Source: VXRJ01 sp964636705
GTDB lineage: Bacteria; Acidobacteriota; Vicinamibacteria; Vicinamibacterales; UBA8438
DNA: 64,000 bases
Direction of reading: 5' to 3'
NCBI GenBank assembly: GCA_964636705.1
Contig: CAZWUJ010000003.1
Coordinates: 62,001-126,000, forward strand
The notes under the pieces were generated by a model that was not told the origin of the DNA, searched no databases, and saw only the letters and a list, made by a program, of their open reading frames with translations. The position numbers and the translations under genes were made by a program. Within the stretch, counting starts at the first letter, position 1, and the number at the start of each line of letters is the position of its first letter. Below, piece after piece: positions 17,803 through 26,977 of the stretch.

Positions 17803-18521
17803 GGAGAAATGGATGGATACTGTCGTTCGCGCGCACGGACTGCGTCCGGCCGACGGACGTACAGGGGCTGCACGGCGTGCGGCTCGACCGCCTGATCGGC
17901 CGCTTCAGCAGCAAGTCCAAGCATCGCGGGAGCGAGCGGAGGGGGCGATGCGAGCAATCTCGCATTGGCTCCGAGACGAGCTTCAAGGAGTTCGCGCGTC
18001 GCCTCGATGCCGTCGCCAATCACCGTGACCGGCCGGCCCTCCAACCGGGGTGTCAGCTCGCCGACGAGCAACGCGGCCGGACCGACCCGTGGCTCATCGA
18101 GGGCGGCACGGCCGTCGGCGTCATAGAGGCCGCTGAAGATCTCCCGCCGCTGGCCGTCCATCCAGACCACAATACGCCGCCCCGAGCGTTGCTCCCGGGG
18201 ACCGTCCTCTGCCGCAATCCGCGCGAGGACGTCCAGTGTCGAGAGCGGAACGACCGGCCGGCCGGACGCCAGGGCAAGCGCCTGAACAGTCGCGATACCG
18301 ACGCGCAGCCCCGTAAACGATCCGGGGCCTATCGCGACCGCGTAGCAGTCCATCTCGGCCAACCCGACGCCCGCCTTCCGAGCCAGCCCGATCAGGTCCT
18401 TGGGCAACCGCTCACCGTGCGTCCGCGTCGGATCGCCTTCAATGGCGGCAACCACGCGGCCGTCGCGAGCAATCGCCGCGCTGCCACCCCATGTGCTCGT
18501 ATCCAGCGCCAGAATCCACAT
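17799..18521 (-). CDS. tsaB: tRNA threonylcarbamoyladenosine biosynthesis protein TsaB
   Basis: ASKHA-fold partner of TsaD/TsaE needed for t6A37 in ANN-decoding tRNAs. 240 residues. N-terminal ILALDTS, then THGERLPKDL and the highly conserved GPGSFTGLRVG region near 69-79. It has no catalytic role itself but scaffolds TsaD. Divergent from mutS with only 38 bp between start codons. The stop overlaps the DHS-like start. Confidence 0.95.
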   Translation of the reverse strand: MWILALDTSTWGGSAAIARDGRVVAAIEGDPTRTHGERLPKDLIGLARKAGVGLAEMDCYAVAIGPGSFTGLRVGIATVQALALASGRPVVPLSTLDVLARIAAEDGPREQRSGRRIVVWMDGQRREIFSGLYDADGRAALDEPRVGPAALLVGELTPRLEGRPVTVIGDGIEATRELLEARLGANARLLASPPPLAPAMLGLAAEAADQAVEPHAVQPLYVRRPDAVRARERQYPSISP

Positions 18522-18546
18522 GAATCGGCCCCGACGATGGCGATGC

Positions 18547-18552
18547 TACCAT
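18547..18552 (+). promoter_or_regulatory. Putative extended -10 box of mutS
   Basis: TGCTACCAT (18544-18552) has an extended TGn element and a TACCAT hexamer, 7 nt before the mutS ATG. No Shine-Dalgarno is present. This spacing places the transcription start at or next to the ATG, as in leaderless mRNAs. The short inverted repeat CGATGG/CCATCG (18535-18554) overlaps it. Confidence 0.4.
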
Positions 18553-18559
18553 CGACGCG

Positions 18560-21265
18560 ATGACCTCCTCGCCACAGTCGCTGACGGAGGCACGCCGACA
18601 TGCTACCCCCGCGATGCGTCAGTACCTCGACGCCAAAGCGGAGCATCCGGACGCCCTCGTCCTCTTTCGGATGGGCGACTTCTACGAACTCTTCTTCGAC
18701 GATGCGGTGACGGCGGCACGCGAGCTCGAACTGACGCTTACTTCGCGCTCGAAGGACGCCTCGGGGAACGGGATTCCGATGTGCGGCGTTCCCCATCACG
18801 CAATCGACAGCTACCTGATCCGTCTCGTCAAGAAGGGGTACCGCGTGGCGCTGTGCGAACAGATGGAGGACCCCAGAAAGACGAAGGGCCTCGTCCGCCG
18901 GGAAGTGGTGCGCGTCGTTTCGCCCGGCACGTTGACAGACGCAGCCTACCTGGAGTCCCGTGAGCCGGCGTTTCTGGTGGCGATAGCGCCAGTGGATTCC
19001 CGGCTGGGGCAGAAGTCGATGCCGGTCTATGGCCTGGCGACGGCCGATCTGTCGACCGGGGAGTTCCGCGTGTCCCAGCATGCAGGTGCGTCAGCCGCGA
19101 CATCGGTGGCGGACGAGCTGGCATCACTCCGGCCGCGCGAGTTGCTGCTACCGTCCGACAATGGCGCGACACCCAGCATGCCCGGGCTCGACGCCAGCAT
19201 CCACGTCACCGGGGCAGCGCCGTGGACCTTTGATCTGGAGCATGCGAGCCGGGCGCTGATCGAACAACTCGGTACCGTGTCGCTCGACGGCTTCGGCCTG
19301 ACACCGGATCGCCACGCGCCCGCGATCCGTGCCGCGGGAGCGCTGGTCCACTACCTGCGTGAGACACAGAGAGCCGAGCTTCGGCACCTTGCCACGATAG
19401 AGTTCCGACCCGAAGCGGACTACCTCGCGTTGGACGCGGCGACATTCGAGCACCTCGAGATTCTGCGGAGTGCGGACAACGAACGTGCCGGATCCCTCGT
19501 TGCCGAACTGGATCTGACCAGCACCCCCATGGGAGGGCGCCTGCTCCGCGCATGGCTCCAGCGCCCACTCGCCAGACGCGATCCGATTCGCGACCGCCTT
19601 GATTCAGTCGAGGAGTTCGCGGCCGGCACGACGATCCGGGCGAGGATCCGCACCGTGCTGAAGAGCGTGCAGGACCTCGAACGGCTAGTCTCCCGCGTCG
19701 CGCTCGGCACCGCGGGACCGCGGGAATTGCTTGCCCTCGGTCGCTCCGTCGCCGCACTACCGAACCTCCTGCCGCTCGTGGCCGAATTGCGCGCGCCGCT
19801 CTCTGCGAGGCTCGCCGGCGAGCTTGACGAACTGGTGGACGTCCGCGAGCGCATCCTCTCGACCCTGACCGACGACCCGCCGGCGCTCGCTCGCGACGGT
19901 GGCGCCATCCGCCAGGGGGTGGATCCCGAGCTGGACACACTGCGGAACACCAGCGGCGACGCGAAGCACGCGATCGCCGCGATGGAGACATCCGAGCGGC
20001 AACGGACCGGCATCTCGAACCTCAGGGTCCGATTCAACCGGGTTTTCGGCTACTACATCGAAGTGTCGAACTCGAACCTGCACGCCGTGCCCGACGACTA
20101 CACACGGAAACAGACAGTGGCGACGGGCGAGCGGTTCAGCACACCGGCGCTGAAAGACTACGAGCAGAAGGTGCTCACCGCCGACGAGCGGATCCTGGAG
20201 CGTGAACTGACACTCGTAGAAGAGCTTCGCCTCGCGGTTCTGGCCGAAGCGGAACGGGTGCAACGGACGGCACGCGCCCTCGCGGCACTGGATGTCCTGG
20301 CGGCGTTCGCGGAGATCGCCACGCGGCGTGACTACGTCAAGCCGGCGATCACCGAAGACCGCGAAGTGACCATTGCGGATGGCCGCCACCCGGTGGTCGA
20401 ACGAACCGTCGACGGCTTCGTTCCGAACGATCTCCGCCTCGACGACGCCCACCAGGTGGTGCTGCTCACCGGACCCAACATGGGTGGCAAGTCGACCTAC
20501 CTCAGGCAGGCAGCGCTCATCGTGCTGATGGCGCAGGCGGGTTCGTTCGTGCCGGCGCGCGCGGCGTCAATGCCGGTGACGGACCGGATATTCGCCCGGA
20601 TCGGCGCTTCCGACAACATCGCGCGCGGCCAGTCGACCTTCATGATCGAGATGCAGGAGACAGCGAAGATCCTCCACCAGGCGACTTCGGACAGCCTCGT
20701 GCTGCTTGACGAGATTGGCCGCGGCACTGCGACATTCGATGGACTGAGCATTGCCTGGGCAGTCGCCGAACACCTGGTTGCCAACCCGCGCGCCCGGCCT
20801 CGAACGCTGTTTGCCACTCACTACCATGAACTGACCGATCTTGCCGACACGCACAACGCGGCAGTCAACTATCACGTCGCGGCACGGGAATGGAAGGACG
20901 GCATCGTCTTCCTGCGAAAGGTCAAGCCGGGACGGTCCGACCGAAGTTACGGCATCCACGTCGCCCGGCTCGCCGGCCTGCCCCCCGAGACGGTGGCCCG
21001 CGCCCGAACCATACTGGCGGGCCTCGAGCGCGACGAGTTGTCGCGCGGCGGGCGGCCGTCGTTCAGCGGTGCATCCCGCGTCAGCGGCGACAGGCACCCT
21101 CAGCTTGCCTTGTTCGAGCGTCCGGCGCCGTCCCGCGCGGAGGAAGAGGTCGCAGAACGGATTCGGGCCCTTGATCTCGATGAGACGACACCCCGGGAGG
21201 CCCATTCGCTGCTGACCGGCATGCAGGAGCTTCTTGGGGCGGACGACCGCGCGCGAAACGGTTGA
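18560..21265 (+). CDS. mutS: DNA mismatch repair protein MutS
   Basis: Mismatch-recognition ATPase. 901 residues, full length. The N-terminal mismatch domain contains FRMGDFYELFFDDA, with the Phe-x-Glu wedge as FYE. Connector, lever and clamp domains follow. The ABC-type ATPase has Walker A GPNMGGKS at about 638-645, the LLDEIGRGT Walker B and THYHELTDL. The tail is the usual C-terminal tetramerisation region. Its promoter overlaps that of tsaB in a 38-bp gap. Confidence 0.97.
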   Translation: MTSSPQSLTEARRHATPAMRQYLDAKAEHPDALVLFRMGDFYELFFDDAVTAARELELTLTSRSKDASGNGIPMCGVPHHAIDSYLIRLVKKGYRVALCEQMEDPRKTKGLVRREVVRVVSPGTLTDAAYLESREPAFLVAIAPVDSRLGQKSMPVYGLATADLSTGEFRVSQHAGASAATSVADELASLRPRELLLPSDNGATPSMPGLDASIHVTGAAPWTFDLEHASRALIEQLGTVSLDGFGLTPDRHAPAIRAAGALVHYLRETQRAELRHLATIEFRPEADYLALDAATFEHLEILRSADNERAGSLVAELDLTSTPMGGRLLRAWLQRPLARRDPIRDRLDSVEEFAAGTTIRARIRTVLKSVQDLERLVSRVALGTAGPRELLALGRSVAALPNLLPLVAELRAPLSARLAGELDELVDVRERILSTLTDDPPALARDGGAIRQGVDPELDTLRNTSGDAKHAIAAMETSERQRTGISNLRVRFNRVFGYYIEVSNSNLHAVPDDYTRKQTVATGERFSTPALKDYEQKVLTADERILERELTLVEELRLAVLAEAERVQRTARALAALDVLAAFAEIATRRDYVKPAITEDREVTIADGRHPVVERTVDGFVPNDLRLDDAHQVVLLTGPNMGGKSTYLRQAALIVLMAQAGSFVPARAASMPVTDRIFARIGASDNIARGQSTFMIEMQETAKILHQATSDSLVLLDEIGRGTATFDGLSIAWAVAEHLVANPRARPRTLFATHYHELTDLADTHNAAVNYHVAAREWKDGIVFLRKVKPGRSDRSYGIHVARLAGLPPETVARARTILAGLERDELSRGGRPSFSGASRVSGDRHPQLALFERPAPSRAEEEVAERIRALDLDETTPREAHSLLTGMQELLGADDRARNG

Positions 21266-21356
21266 TTGCAGGCTTTCCGGGCCGTGTGATAGCTTGCAGT
21301 TGGAATGTGGAGTCGGCGGTCGGTCCCCCTCGCCGGAATCCCGGACAGGAGACGCC

Positions 21357-21572
21357 ATGACGCGAGAGCAGCACGCACGTGAAGTGTTGCTGCAGGAGGA
21401 CGACGAGTACCGTCGTCTGGCCGAGCAGCACCAGAAACTCGAGTCCCGCCTTGATGAGCTGCTCGGCAATCCATATCCCTCCGGCGCCGATGACCTGGAA
21501 CGAACCACCCTCAAGAAACAAAAACTGCAGGTGAAGGATCGAATGGAACGGATCCTCCGCCGCCATTTGTGA
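21357..21572 (+). CDS. DUF465 (YdcH-like) small protein
   Basis: 71-residue, highly charged, probably all-helical coiled-coil protein. The C-terminal LKKQKLQVKDRMERILRRH matches the LKKxKLxLKDxM block of DUF465. ATG 21357 has a GGACAGGAGA ribosome site; the frame is open further upstream without support. Its stop overlaps the psd GTG start (GTGA). Family function is unknown. Confidence 0.85.
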   Translation: MTREQHAREVLLQEDDEYRRLAEQHQKLESRLDELLGNPYPSGADDLERTTLKKQKLQVKDRMERILRRHL

Positions 21573-22213
21573 CCATCGACCGCGCCGGAATGCCGTTTAT
21601 CGTGGTGCCCACCGCCGCAGGCGGAGCATGCTGGCTTGCCGGTCTGCCGGCGGCGGGTGGGGCGCTCTTTCTTCTCGCCGGACTCATCACTCTGTTCTTC
21701 CGCGACCCGGACCGCACTCTCCCCGCCGGCATTGGCCCGGAGGCTGTCGTCGCGCCGGCGGACGGCAAGGTGCTGCATGCGGGGGAACCCGATCCTGAAG
21801 TTGCGCCCGAGGGCGAGTGGTGGCAGGTGAGCATCTTCCTGTCGCCGCTCGACGTCCACGTGAACCGCTCGCCAGTCGGAGGCCGAGTCGTCTCCGTGAC
21901 CCGCCGGCGCGGTCGTTTTCTGCCGGCGTTCCATCGGCACGCGGCTGGCCGGAACGAGCGCACCGAGGTGCTGGTCGATCATGACGGTCAGCCGGTCATC
22001 TTCCGGCAGGTAGTGGGAGTGCTGGCGCGCCGTGTGGTTTGCCGCATAGAGCCCGGAATGCACGTGGCACAGGGCCAGCGGTTCGGTATCATGAAGTTCG
22101 GATCGCGCATGGATGTGTTTGTCCCCCGTACCGCTTCGCTTGCGGTGGCGGTCGGGCAGACGGTTCGCGGCGGGGAAACCGTGCTGGCCAGACTCGGGAA
22201 GGCGCAACGATGA
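21569..22213 (+). CDS. psd: Phosphatidylserine decarboxylase, short archaeal-type (PSD-A)
   Basis: Pyruvoyl enzyme that decarboxylates phosphatidylserine to phosphatidylethanolamine. 214 residues. N-terminal membrane hairpin (about 10-45), then FRDPDR, PADGKV and LSPLDVHVNRSP. The self-cleavage site is the Gly-Ser in IMKFGSRMDVF near residue 177, which gives the pyruvoyl group. This short form is normally followed by pssA, as here. GTG start overlaps the DUF465 stop. Confidence 0.95.
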   Translation: MTIDRAGMPFIVVPTAAGGACWLAGLPAAGGALFLLAGLITLFFRDPDRTLPAGIGPEAVVAPADGKVLHAGEPDPEVAPEGEWWQVSIFLSPLDVHVNRSPVGGRVVSVTRRRGRFLPAFHRHAAGRNERTEVLVDHDGQPVIFRQVVGVLARRVVCRIEPGMHVAQGQRFGIMKFGSRMDVFVPRTASLAVAVGQTVRGGETVLARLGKAQR

Positions 22214-23004
22214 GTCCAGTCCTTGCGATGTTGAAACGGCAGCCGAGGCAGCGGCGCCGAGGCGCCTACCTCCTGCCGAGCGTCTTTACGGTCGCCAACA
22301 TGTTCTGCGGCTGGGCGTGCATCGTGCTTACGCTCAGAGGGGACTACGTGACCGCGGCTCCCTTCATCGGTTTCGCTATGGTCCTGGACGTTCTCGATGG
22401 CCGGATCGCGCGGGCAACCGGATCGACAAGCGAGTTCGGCACGGAGCTCGACTCGCTGGCCGACGTCATCTCGTTCGGCATTGCCCCGGCAACCCTGGTG
22501 TTCGCCTGGGGACTCGAATCCCTCGGCCGGGTCGGTTGGGCAGTGGCCTTTTTCTGGCTCACCGCCACCGCCGTGCGCCTCGCCCGGTTCAACATCCAGG
22601 GGCACGAGGGTGACAGACGCTATTTCATCGGGCTGCCCAGCCCGGCGGCGGCGGGAGTTCCGGCGGCGACCATTTTTGCCTGGCCGGCGGGCTTTGGAGT
22701 GCCGACAACCACCGTAATCGCTGTGTCGATGGTACTGATCCCGGCGGCTCTGATGGTGAGTCGCCTCCGCTTCCGGAGCTTCGGGGCCCTGATTCCCGGG
22801 CGCCGCCGCTCCTACCTGACGCCGGTCGTGATTGGCGCCGTCATTGCCGCGATCGCGGCGCAACCGGAAGTCGTGCTGCCCTTTATGGCCTACGGCTATC
22901 TCGCCTCCGGCTTGATCGGGGCTGCCTGGAACCGAGTCCGTCACCCTCAACGGAAAGAGGCCACTTCGCAATCCAGTTCGGAACGCCAGTATCGACGTGC
23001 CTGA
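22210..23004 (+). CDS. pssA: CDP-diacylglycerol-serine O-phosphatidyltransferase
   Basis: Makes phosphatidylserine from CDP-diacylglycerol and serine, the substrate of Psd. 264 residues, about 6-8 membrane helices. The CDP-alcohol phosphotransferase signature (DG-x2-AR-x8-G-x3-D-x3-D) is clear in LDGRIARATGSTSEFGTELD and the following SLAD. ATG 22210 overlaps the psd stop by 4 bp; the upstream extension lies in psd. The stop codon touches repeat copy C. Confidence 0.95.
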   Translation: MSPVLAMLKRQPRQRRRGAYLLPSVFTVANMFCGWACIVLTLRGDYVTAAPFIGFAMVLDVLDGRIARATGSTSEFGTELDSLADVISFGIAPATLVFAWGLESLGRVGWAVAFFWLTATAVRLARFNIQGHEGDRRYFIGLPSPAAAGVPAATIFAWPAGFGVPTTTVIAVSMVLIPAALMVSRLRFRSFGALIPGRRRSYLTPVVIGAVIAAIAAQPEVVLPFMAYGYLASGLIGAAWNRVRHPQRKEATSQSSSERQYRRA

Positions 23005-23080
23005 CCATCGTCGCCTGCGGTTCCGATGGTCGCCCGACCGCGCCTATCCAGCAGCCTGCACCGTTCCACGGCGCAGGCCG
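23003..23080. repeat. Dispersed two-hairpin repeat, copy C
   Basis: Fills the whole gap between the convergent pssA and histidine-kinase stop codons. Left hairpin stem GACCATCG/CGATGGTC (23003-23031). Right hairpin CTGCACCG/CGGCGCAG (23055-23075). It is near-identical to the reverse complement of 5289-5371. It likely serves as a bidirectional terminator. Confidence 0.8.
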
Positions 23081-26000
23081 CTAGCTCAGCGGGAAGCGGA
23101 GCGTAACGGTCGTCCCGGCACCCTTTTCGCTGGAGACGTTGATCGTCCCCCCGTTTAGCTCGACGTTGCGTTTCGCGATGGCCATCCCGAGACCGGTCCC
23201 GGACGTGCGTGTCGAAAAGTACGGCTCGAATACCCGTGCCAGCGTCGCCTCGTCGAGACCAACACCGTCATCCTGAATCTGTAGCGCCACCCCGCCGGGA
23301 TCCGCCGATGCCATGATGGTCAGCGTTCCCTCGCTCGATATCGCGTGAAGCGCATTCTCGATAACGTTCGTGAGCGCGCGGGCGATCAGCGTCCGGTCGA
23401 TCATGAGACTTGGGAGCGTCGCCGGAACGTCGACCCGCAGGTGAATCCGCTCGTTCAGACCGATGCGGTACGGTTCGACCACATCCGTCACCAGCGCCGA
23501 CAGCGACGCAGGCTGCCGGGTAACCGAGGGCGAACTCGCGTAGTTCGAAAAATCTGACGAAATCCGGCGCAGGATGCGCACCTGCTTCAGGATCGAGTCG
23601 ATGCAGTCGCGCATCACCGGACCCAACGGCTCACCCCGGTCACGGTGGACGCGCAACAGGTGCTCAGCCGAAAGCTGCACCGGCGTCAGCGGATTCTTGA
23701 TGTCGTGCGCCACCTGCCTGGCCATCTCCGCCCACGCTTCCAACCGGTGAGTTCTCTCGAGCTGGCGGCGCTGTTCGCTGAGATCGTGCGCCATCCGGTT
23801 GAACGACCCCACGAGGCGAGCCAGCTCGTCAGCCGACCGGGTGGCCACGCGCGCTTCAAAGTCCCCGCGGGCGATGCGGCGTGTCGCACGTGTTAACCGC
23901 TGAACCGGATCGGCGATCCGTTCCGCCATGTAGTAACCACTCGCGGCGCCGAGCAGGATGAGCAGGGTGACGCCAAGCAGAATGCCCCGGTCGAGACTGG
24001 CGATCTGCTGCTCGATCGCCTGCTGTTGGGGTGCAAGCGGGATCGTCAGAATGGCGTCGGGACCGACGGAGCGGATTGGCACCGCCGCCACGAGGTACGG
24101 CTGCGAACCGACGCGATCTTCGGCGACAAAGCTGGGCGCGCCAGCCAAGGCAATCGCACTGTAGACGGGCGCCGGTGTCCGGACCGGCAGCAGGCCGGAC
24201 GCGAAGAGGTCGCGTTGACTGGTAGCCAGCAGTTGCGCGCCATCGTAGACGTGCACGTCCTGATCGAGAATCTGGCTGACGAACACGAGTAGATCGTCGG
24301 TTACCACCGGAGCAGCGTCACCGCCCGCCTGATCCAGCTCGTCGAGCACCCGCTGTGCCGTTATCGCCGTCTGTGCGGCCCCCGCCTCGATATCCGCCCG
24401 GAGTTCCGCCGTGGAATAGTTCCGGATGATGACCGCGAGCACCAGCACCGGAGCGACTGCCACAATGACGAACGCGAGGAAGAGTCGGCGGTAGAAGCTG
24501 ACCCTCAACTCCCGGACCAGTTCCCGGCCCAGGAGGTATCGCTTGCGCGTGAACGGCTGTGACAGCGTCAGAACGAGTAGCCAAATCAGAAACGCGGTTC
24601 CCATGATGGCAACGATTCCGGCCAACTGCACGGCGTGATCGAAGTTCGCGAGACGCTGATGACCCACCGCGTAGATGCCGCTCCGATCGTTCGAGATGTA
24701 GACGTCCCACTGGCTCCCGCCGGCTCGAAGCGTCGTCCAGAACGGTTCTCGGGTTGCGTAGATCCGGTCAAACAACGCCTCATCGATCGTCCAGGCGATG
24801 GTGCCCGACGTGAAGATTGGCGAGAGACCCCAGCCGTAGATTGCGAGTGCGGCGGCGCTGTCCACACCGCCCGGCCCGACCGCATCGGTGCTGGGCGCCT
24901 GAAGCAGATCGTAGTACGGACTCGCTGTCGGGACGAATGGGAGCGACCGGTAGTCAAGCGGGACGTGGACGACCACGGAACCGAGGAGGCGCCGGCCGCC
25001 TACTTCCAGGCCGCCAGCGCCTGGCGACCCGCAGATCGCCCGCTCGGCATGAAGCAGCCGGCGCTCCTGGGATCCGAACGGTGACACCTCGCCGTACACG
25101 GTCCACTCGCACGACGTGGCCTGAAACGACTGGGCGGTCGCGGTGTACTCCGGGAAGTTCAGGGCGAAGCGGCTGGCCAGCGCCCCCGCCGCGTCGTACA
25201 GCTCAACGGCCGACGACAGTCGCTGATCCGCTAGATCGGTCTGTCGCCAGAGGGCAAACGCCGCGTCGGGGGTCGGCGGGTCGGCCAGCCCGGCCAGCGG
25301 CAACGTCGCCTCGCTGAGATACGCGTCTATGTCGGTTCGAGCTCGGGACAACGAGGCAAGGAGCGCCTCAGGATGGCGGGCGGCCGCTGGTGAGAACTCC
25401 ATCTCGATGAATGTTCGGCGAGCGGCGTCGCGATAGTGCGCGATCGAGGGGTAAGTGAAGAGCGCCGGCAGGACGAGGCAGCCAAAGAGAATCGTCAGCC
25501 GGGCCGACTCCGAGGCGTGCCGCAGCAGCGGGGCGAGCCGCCGCGACATCAGTGCGATCCCCACGGCGGCGCCCGCCCCCGCAAGGTACGGCCCGGCCGG
25601 TACCGGAAACGCGGCGGAGATCACGACGGCGGGAAGGATCCAGGCCATGAGGCCAGCCAGCCCCAACCGGAAACGGCGCCGGTTCCAGCGTGCGTCGGCC
25701 AGCACCAGCGGCTGCGCGCCAAGCCACATTGCCGAGGAAGCGCAGACGAGCAAACCCAGCAGGACCGCGTACCTTGCCGGATTCCAGGGGTCCGGGGACG
25801 CGTCGACCAGATTGACTAGCGATCCGGCGATGCCGCGACCGAGTACGGCATCGCAACCGGCAAGCCAGAGGGCGGTTGCCGCGCCGGCCCCCAGATGTCC
25901 GAGCAGCATCACGCCACGAGGAGAAGGAGGCCGGGTTCGCCAGACGAAGCGCGCACCGTCGACAAACCGAACGACCGTACCCGCAATCGTCGCTGCGAGG

Positions 26001-26977
26001 ATGGAGAGGAGCACTATGTCGGCGAATGATCGGACCACGAACCGGCCGGCGAACAGTCCGTCGTCGATCGGTTCCCCAGGTGCGCTGACGTACCAGAGCA
26101 GACCCGTGGCCATCGTCAGTCCGGCCGCCCCGAGCAGTGTGCGGCGAAGTATCTCCCGGCGCGCCGCACGACGAGGCGCCAGGGCAAGCTCCGGCAACGC
26201 CGCGAGCAGTAGCACGGCTGCGACGAACCCGAGAGACAGGCGGCGCATCGTCCGCCACCACTCCCCGCGAGCCCGGTGCAGATCCGCGGTCGCCACTTCG
26301 ACATCAAGCAACGGGGCGCCGTCGAACGCGGTCAGGACAAAGCGGCTCGACCCGACGGGCGAGGCCTCACCCCCCGGGAGGCCTAACACGGCGGGCCGAA
26401 GCGCTATGGAGGCAAGCGGCGAATCGATCAGCGATGGTCCCCGGGTCGGCGCGAAACCACCGGATGGCGACAAGGCGCGTTCCGTCGCCACCGATCCGAT
26501 GTGGCGGGCGGGAGCGATGGCGTCGGCCGGGGCATGGACCGGCTCTACGTAAACGAGATGCAGGCCGGCCGCCCCCGTGGTGACGAACAGCGCAGCATCT
26601 GCCAGGCGCTCGGGCGGTATTTCCGACGGTTGCCCACTCCACGCGCGAGGCGTCCCGCCAGCGTCGTAGATCGTGATGTCGAGACCTGTCGGACCGATGG
26701 AAGCCACGAGGTCGAACAAGGACGCCGACGCGGGAGCGGCGCCGCCGAGGCGCTCCGTCACTTCCGGATGTTGCGCCACCGCCACCGCGCTCTCGGCAAG
26801 TTCAGTGGCGACAGTGGTGAATCGGGCGCTCACCTGACGCTCCAGCCGGCCGAGCGTGTCTTCGGTTGAACGGCCAAGCCAGAAGGGCTCCACCACCCAT
26901 CCGACACCGAGAAGCAGGACGGCGCCGGCAATCGCCACAGTCATCGTCCGGCGCACGAAACCGAGGGCGTGGTTCAT
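23081..26977 (-). CDS. Very large NtrY-like sensor histidine kinase
   Basis: About 1298 residues. Two sensor regions: an N-terminal helix plus extracytoplasmic domain (about 10-250) and a multi-helix membrane block (about 260-520). A second extracytoplasmic domain, another helix pair and a further periplasmic loop follow. Then HAMP at about 1005-1060, HisKA with the phospho-His in QVAHDIKNPLTP (about H1090), and HATPase with NVIENALHA, DDGVGL and GTGLGMAIAK. The kinase core is NtrY-type, but nitrogen control is not implied. No response regulator is adjacent. ATG 26977 is chosen because it overlaps the upstream propeller gene stop (ATGA). Confidence 0.88.
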   Translation of the reverse strand: MNHALGFVRRTMTVAIAGAVLLLGVGWVVEPFWLGRSTEDTLGRLERQVSARFTTVATELAESAVAVAQHPEVTERLGGAAPASASLFDLVASIGPTGLDITIYDAGGTPRAWSGQPSEIPPERLADAALFVTTGAAGLHLVYVEPVHAPADAIAPARHIGSVATERALSPSGGFAPTRGPSLIDSPLASIALRPAVLGLPGGEASPVGSSRFVLTAFDGAPLLDVEVATADLHRARGEWWRTMRRLSLGFVAAVLLLAALPELALAPRRAARREILRRTLLGAAGLTMATGLLWYVSAPGEPIDDGLFAGRFVVRSFADIVLLSILAATIAGTVVRFVDGARFVWRTRPPSPRGVMLLGHLGAGAATALWLAGCDAVLGRGIAGSLVNLVDASPDPWNPARYAVLLGLLVCASSAMWLGAQPLVLADARWNRRRFRLGLAGLMAWILPAVVISAAFPVPAGPYLAGAGAAVGIALMSRRLAPLLRHASESARLTILFGCLVLPALFTYPSIAHYRDAARRTFIEMEFSPAAARHPEALLASLSRARTDIDAYLSEATLPLAGLADPPTPDAAFALWRQTDLADQRLSSAVELYDAAGALASRFALNFPEYTATAQSFQATSCEWTVYGEVSPFGSQERRLLHAERAICGSPGAGGLEVGGRRLLGSVVVHVPLDYRSLPFVPTASPYYDLLQAPSTDAVGPGGVDSAAALAIYGWGLSPIFTSGTIAWTIDEALFDRIYATREPFWTTLRAGGSQWDVYISNDRSGIYAVGHQRLANFDHAVQLAGIVAIMGTAFLIWLLVLTLSQPFTRKRYLLGRELVRELRVSFYRRLFLAFVIVAVAPVLVLAVIIRNYSTAELRADIEAGAAQTAITAQRVLDELDQAGGDAAPVVTDDLLVFVSQILDQDVHVYDGAQLLATSQRDLFASGLLPVRTPAPVYSAIALAGAPSFVAEDRVGSQPYLVAAVPIRSVGPDAILTIPLAPQQQAIEQQIASLDRGILLGVTLLILLGAASGYYMAERIADPVQRLTRATRRIARGDFEARVATRSADELARLVGSFNRMAHDLSEQRRQLERTHRLEAWAEMARQVAHDIKNPLTPVQLSAEHLLRVHRDRGEPLGPVMRDCIDSILKQVRILRRISSDFSNYASSPSVTRQPASLSALVTDVVEPYRIGLNERIHLRVDVPATLPSLMIDRTLIARALTNVIENALHAISSEGTLTIMASADPGGVALQIQDDGVGLDEATLARVFEPYFSTRTSGTGLGMAIAKRNVELNGGTINVSSEKGAGTTVTLRFPLS

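Noticed and set aside
20567..22207. 546-residue minus-strand frame across mutS, the DUF465 gene and psd
   Set aside because: Crosses three well-supported genes on the opposite strand; no family features.
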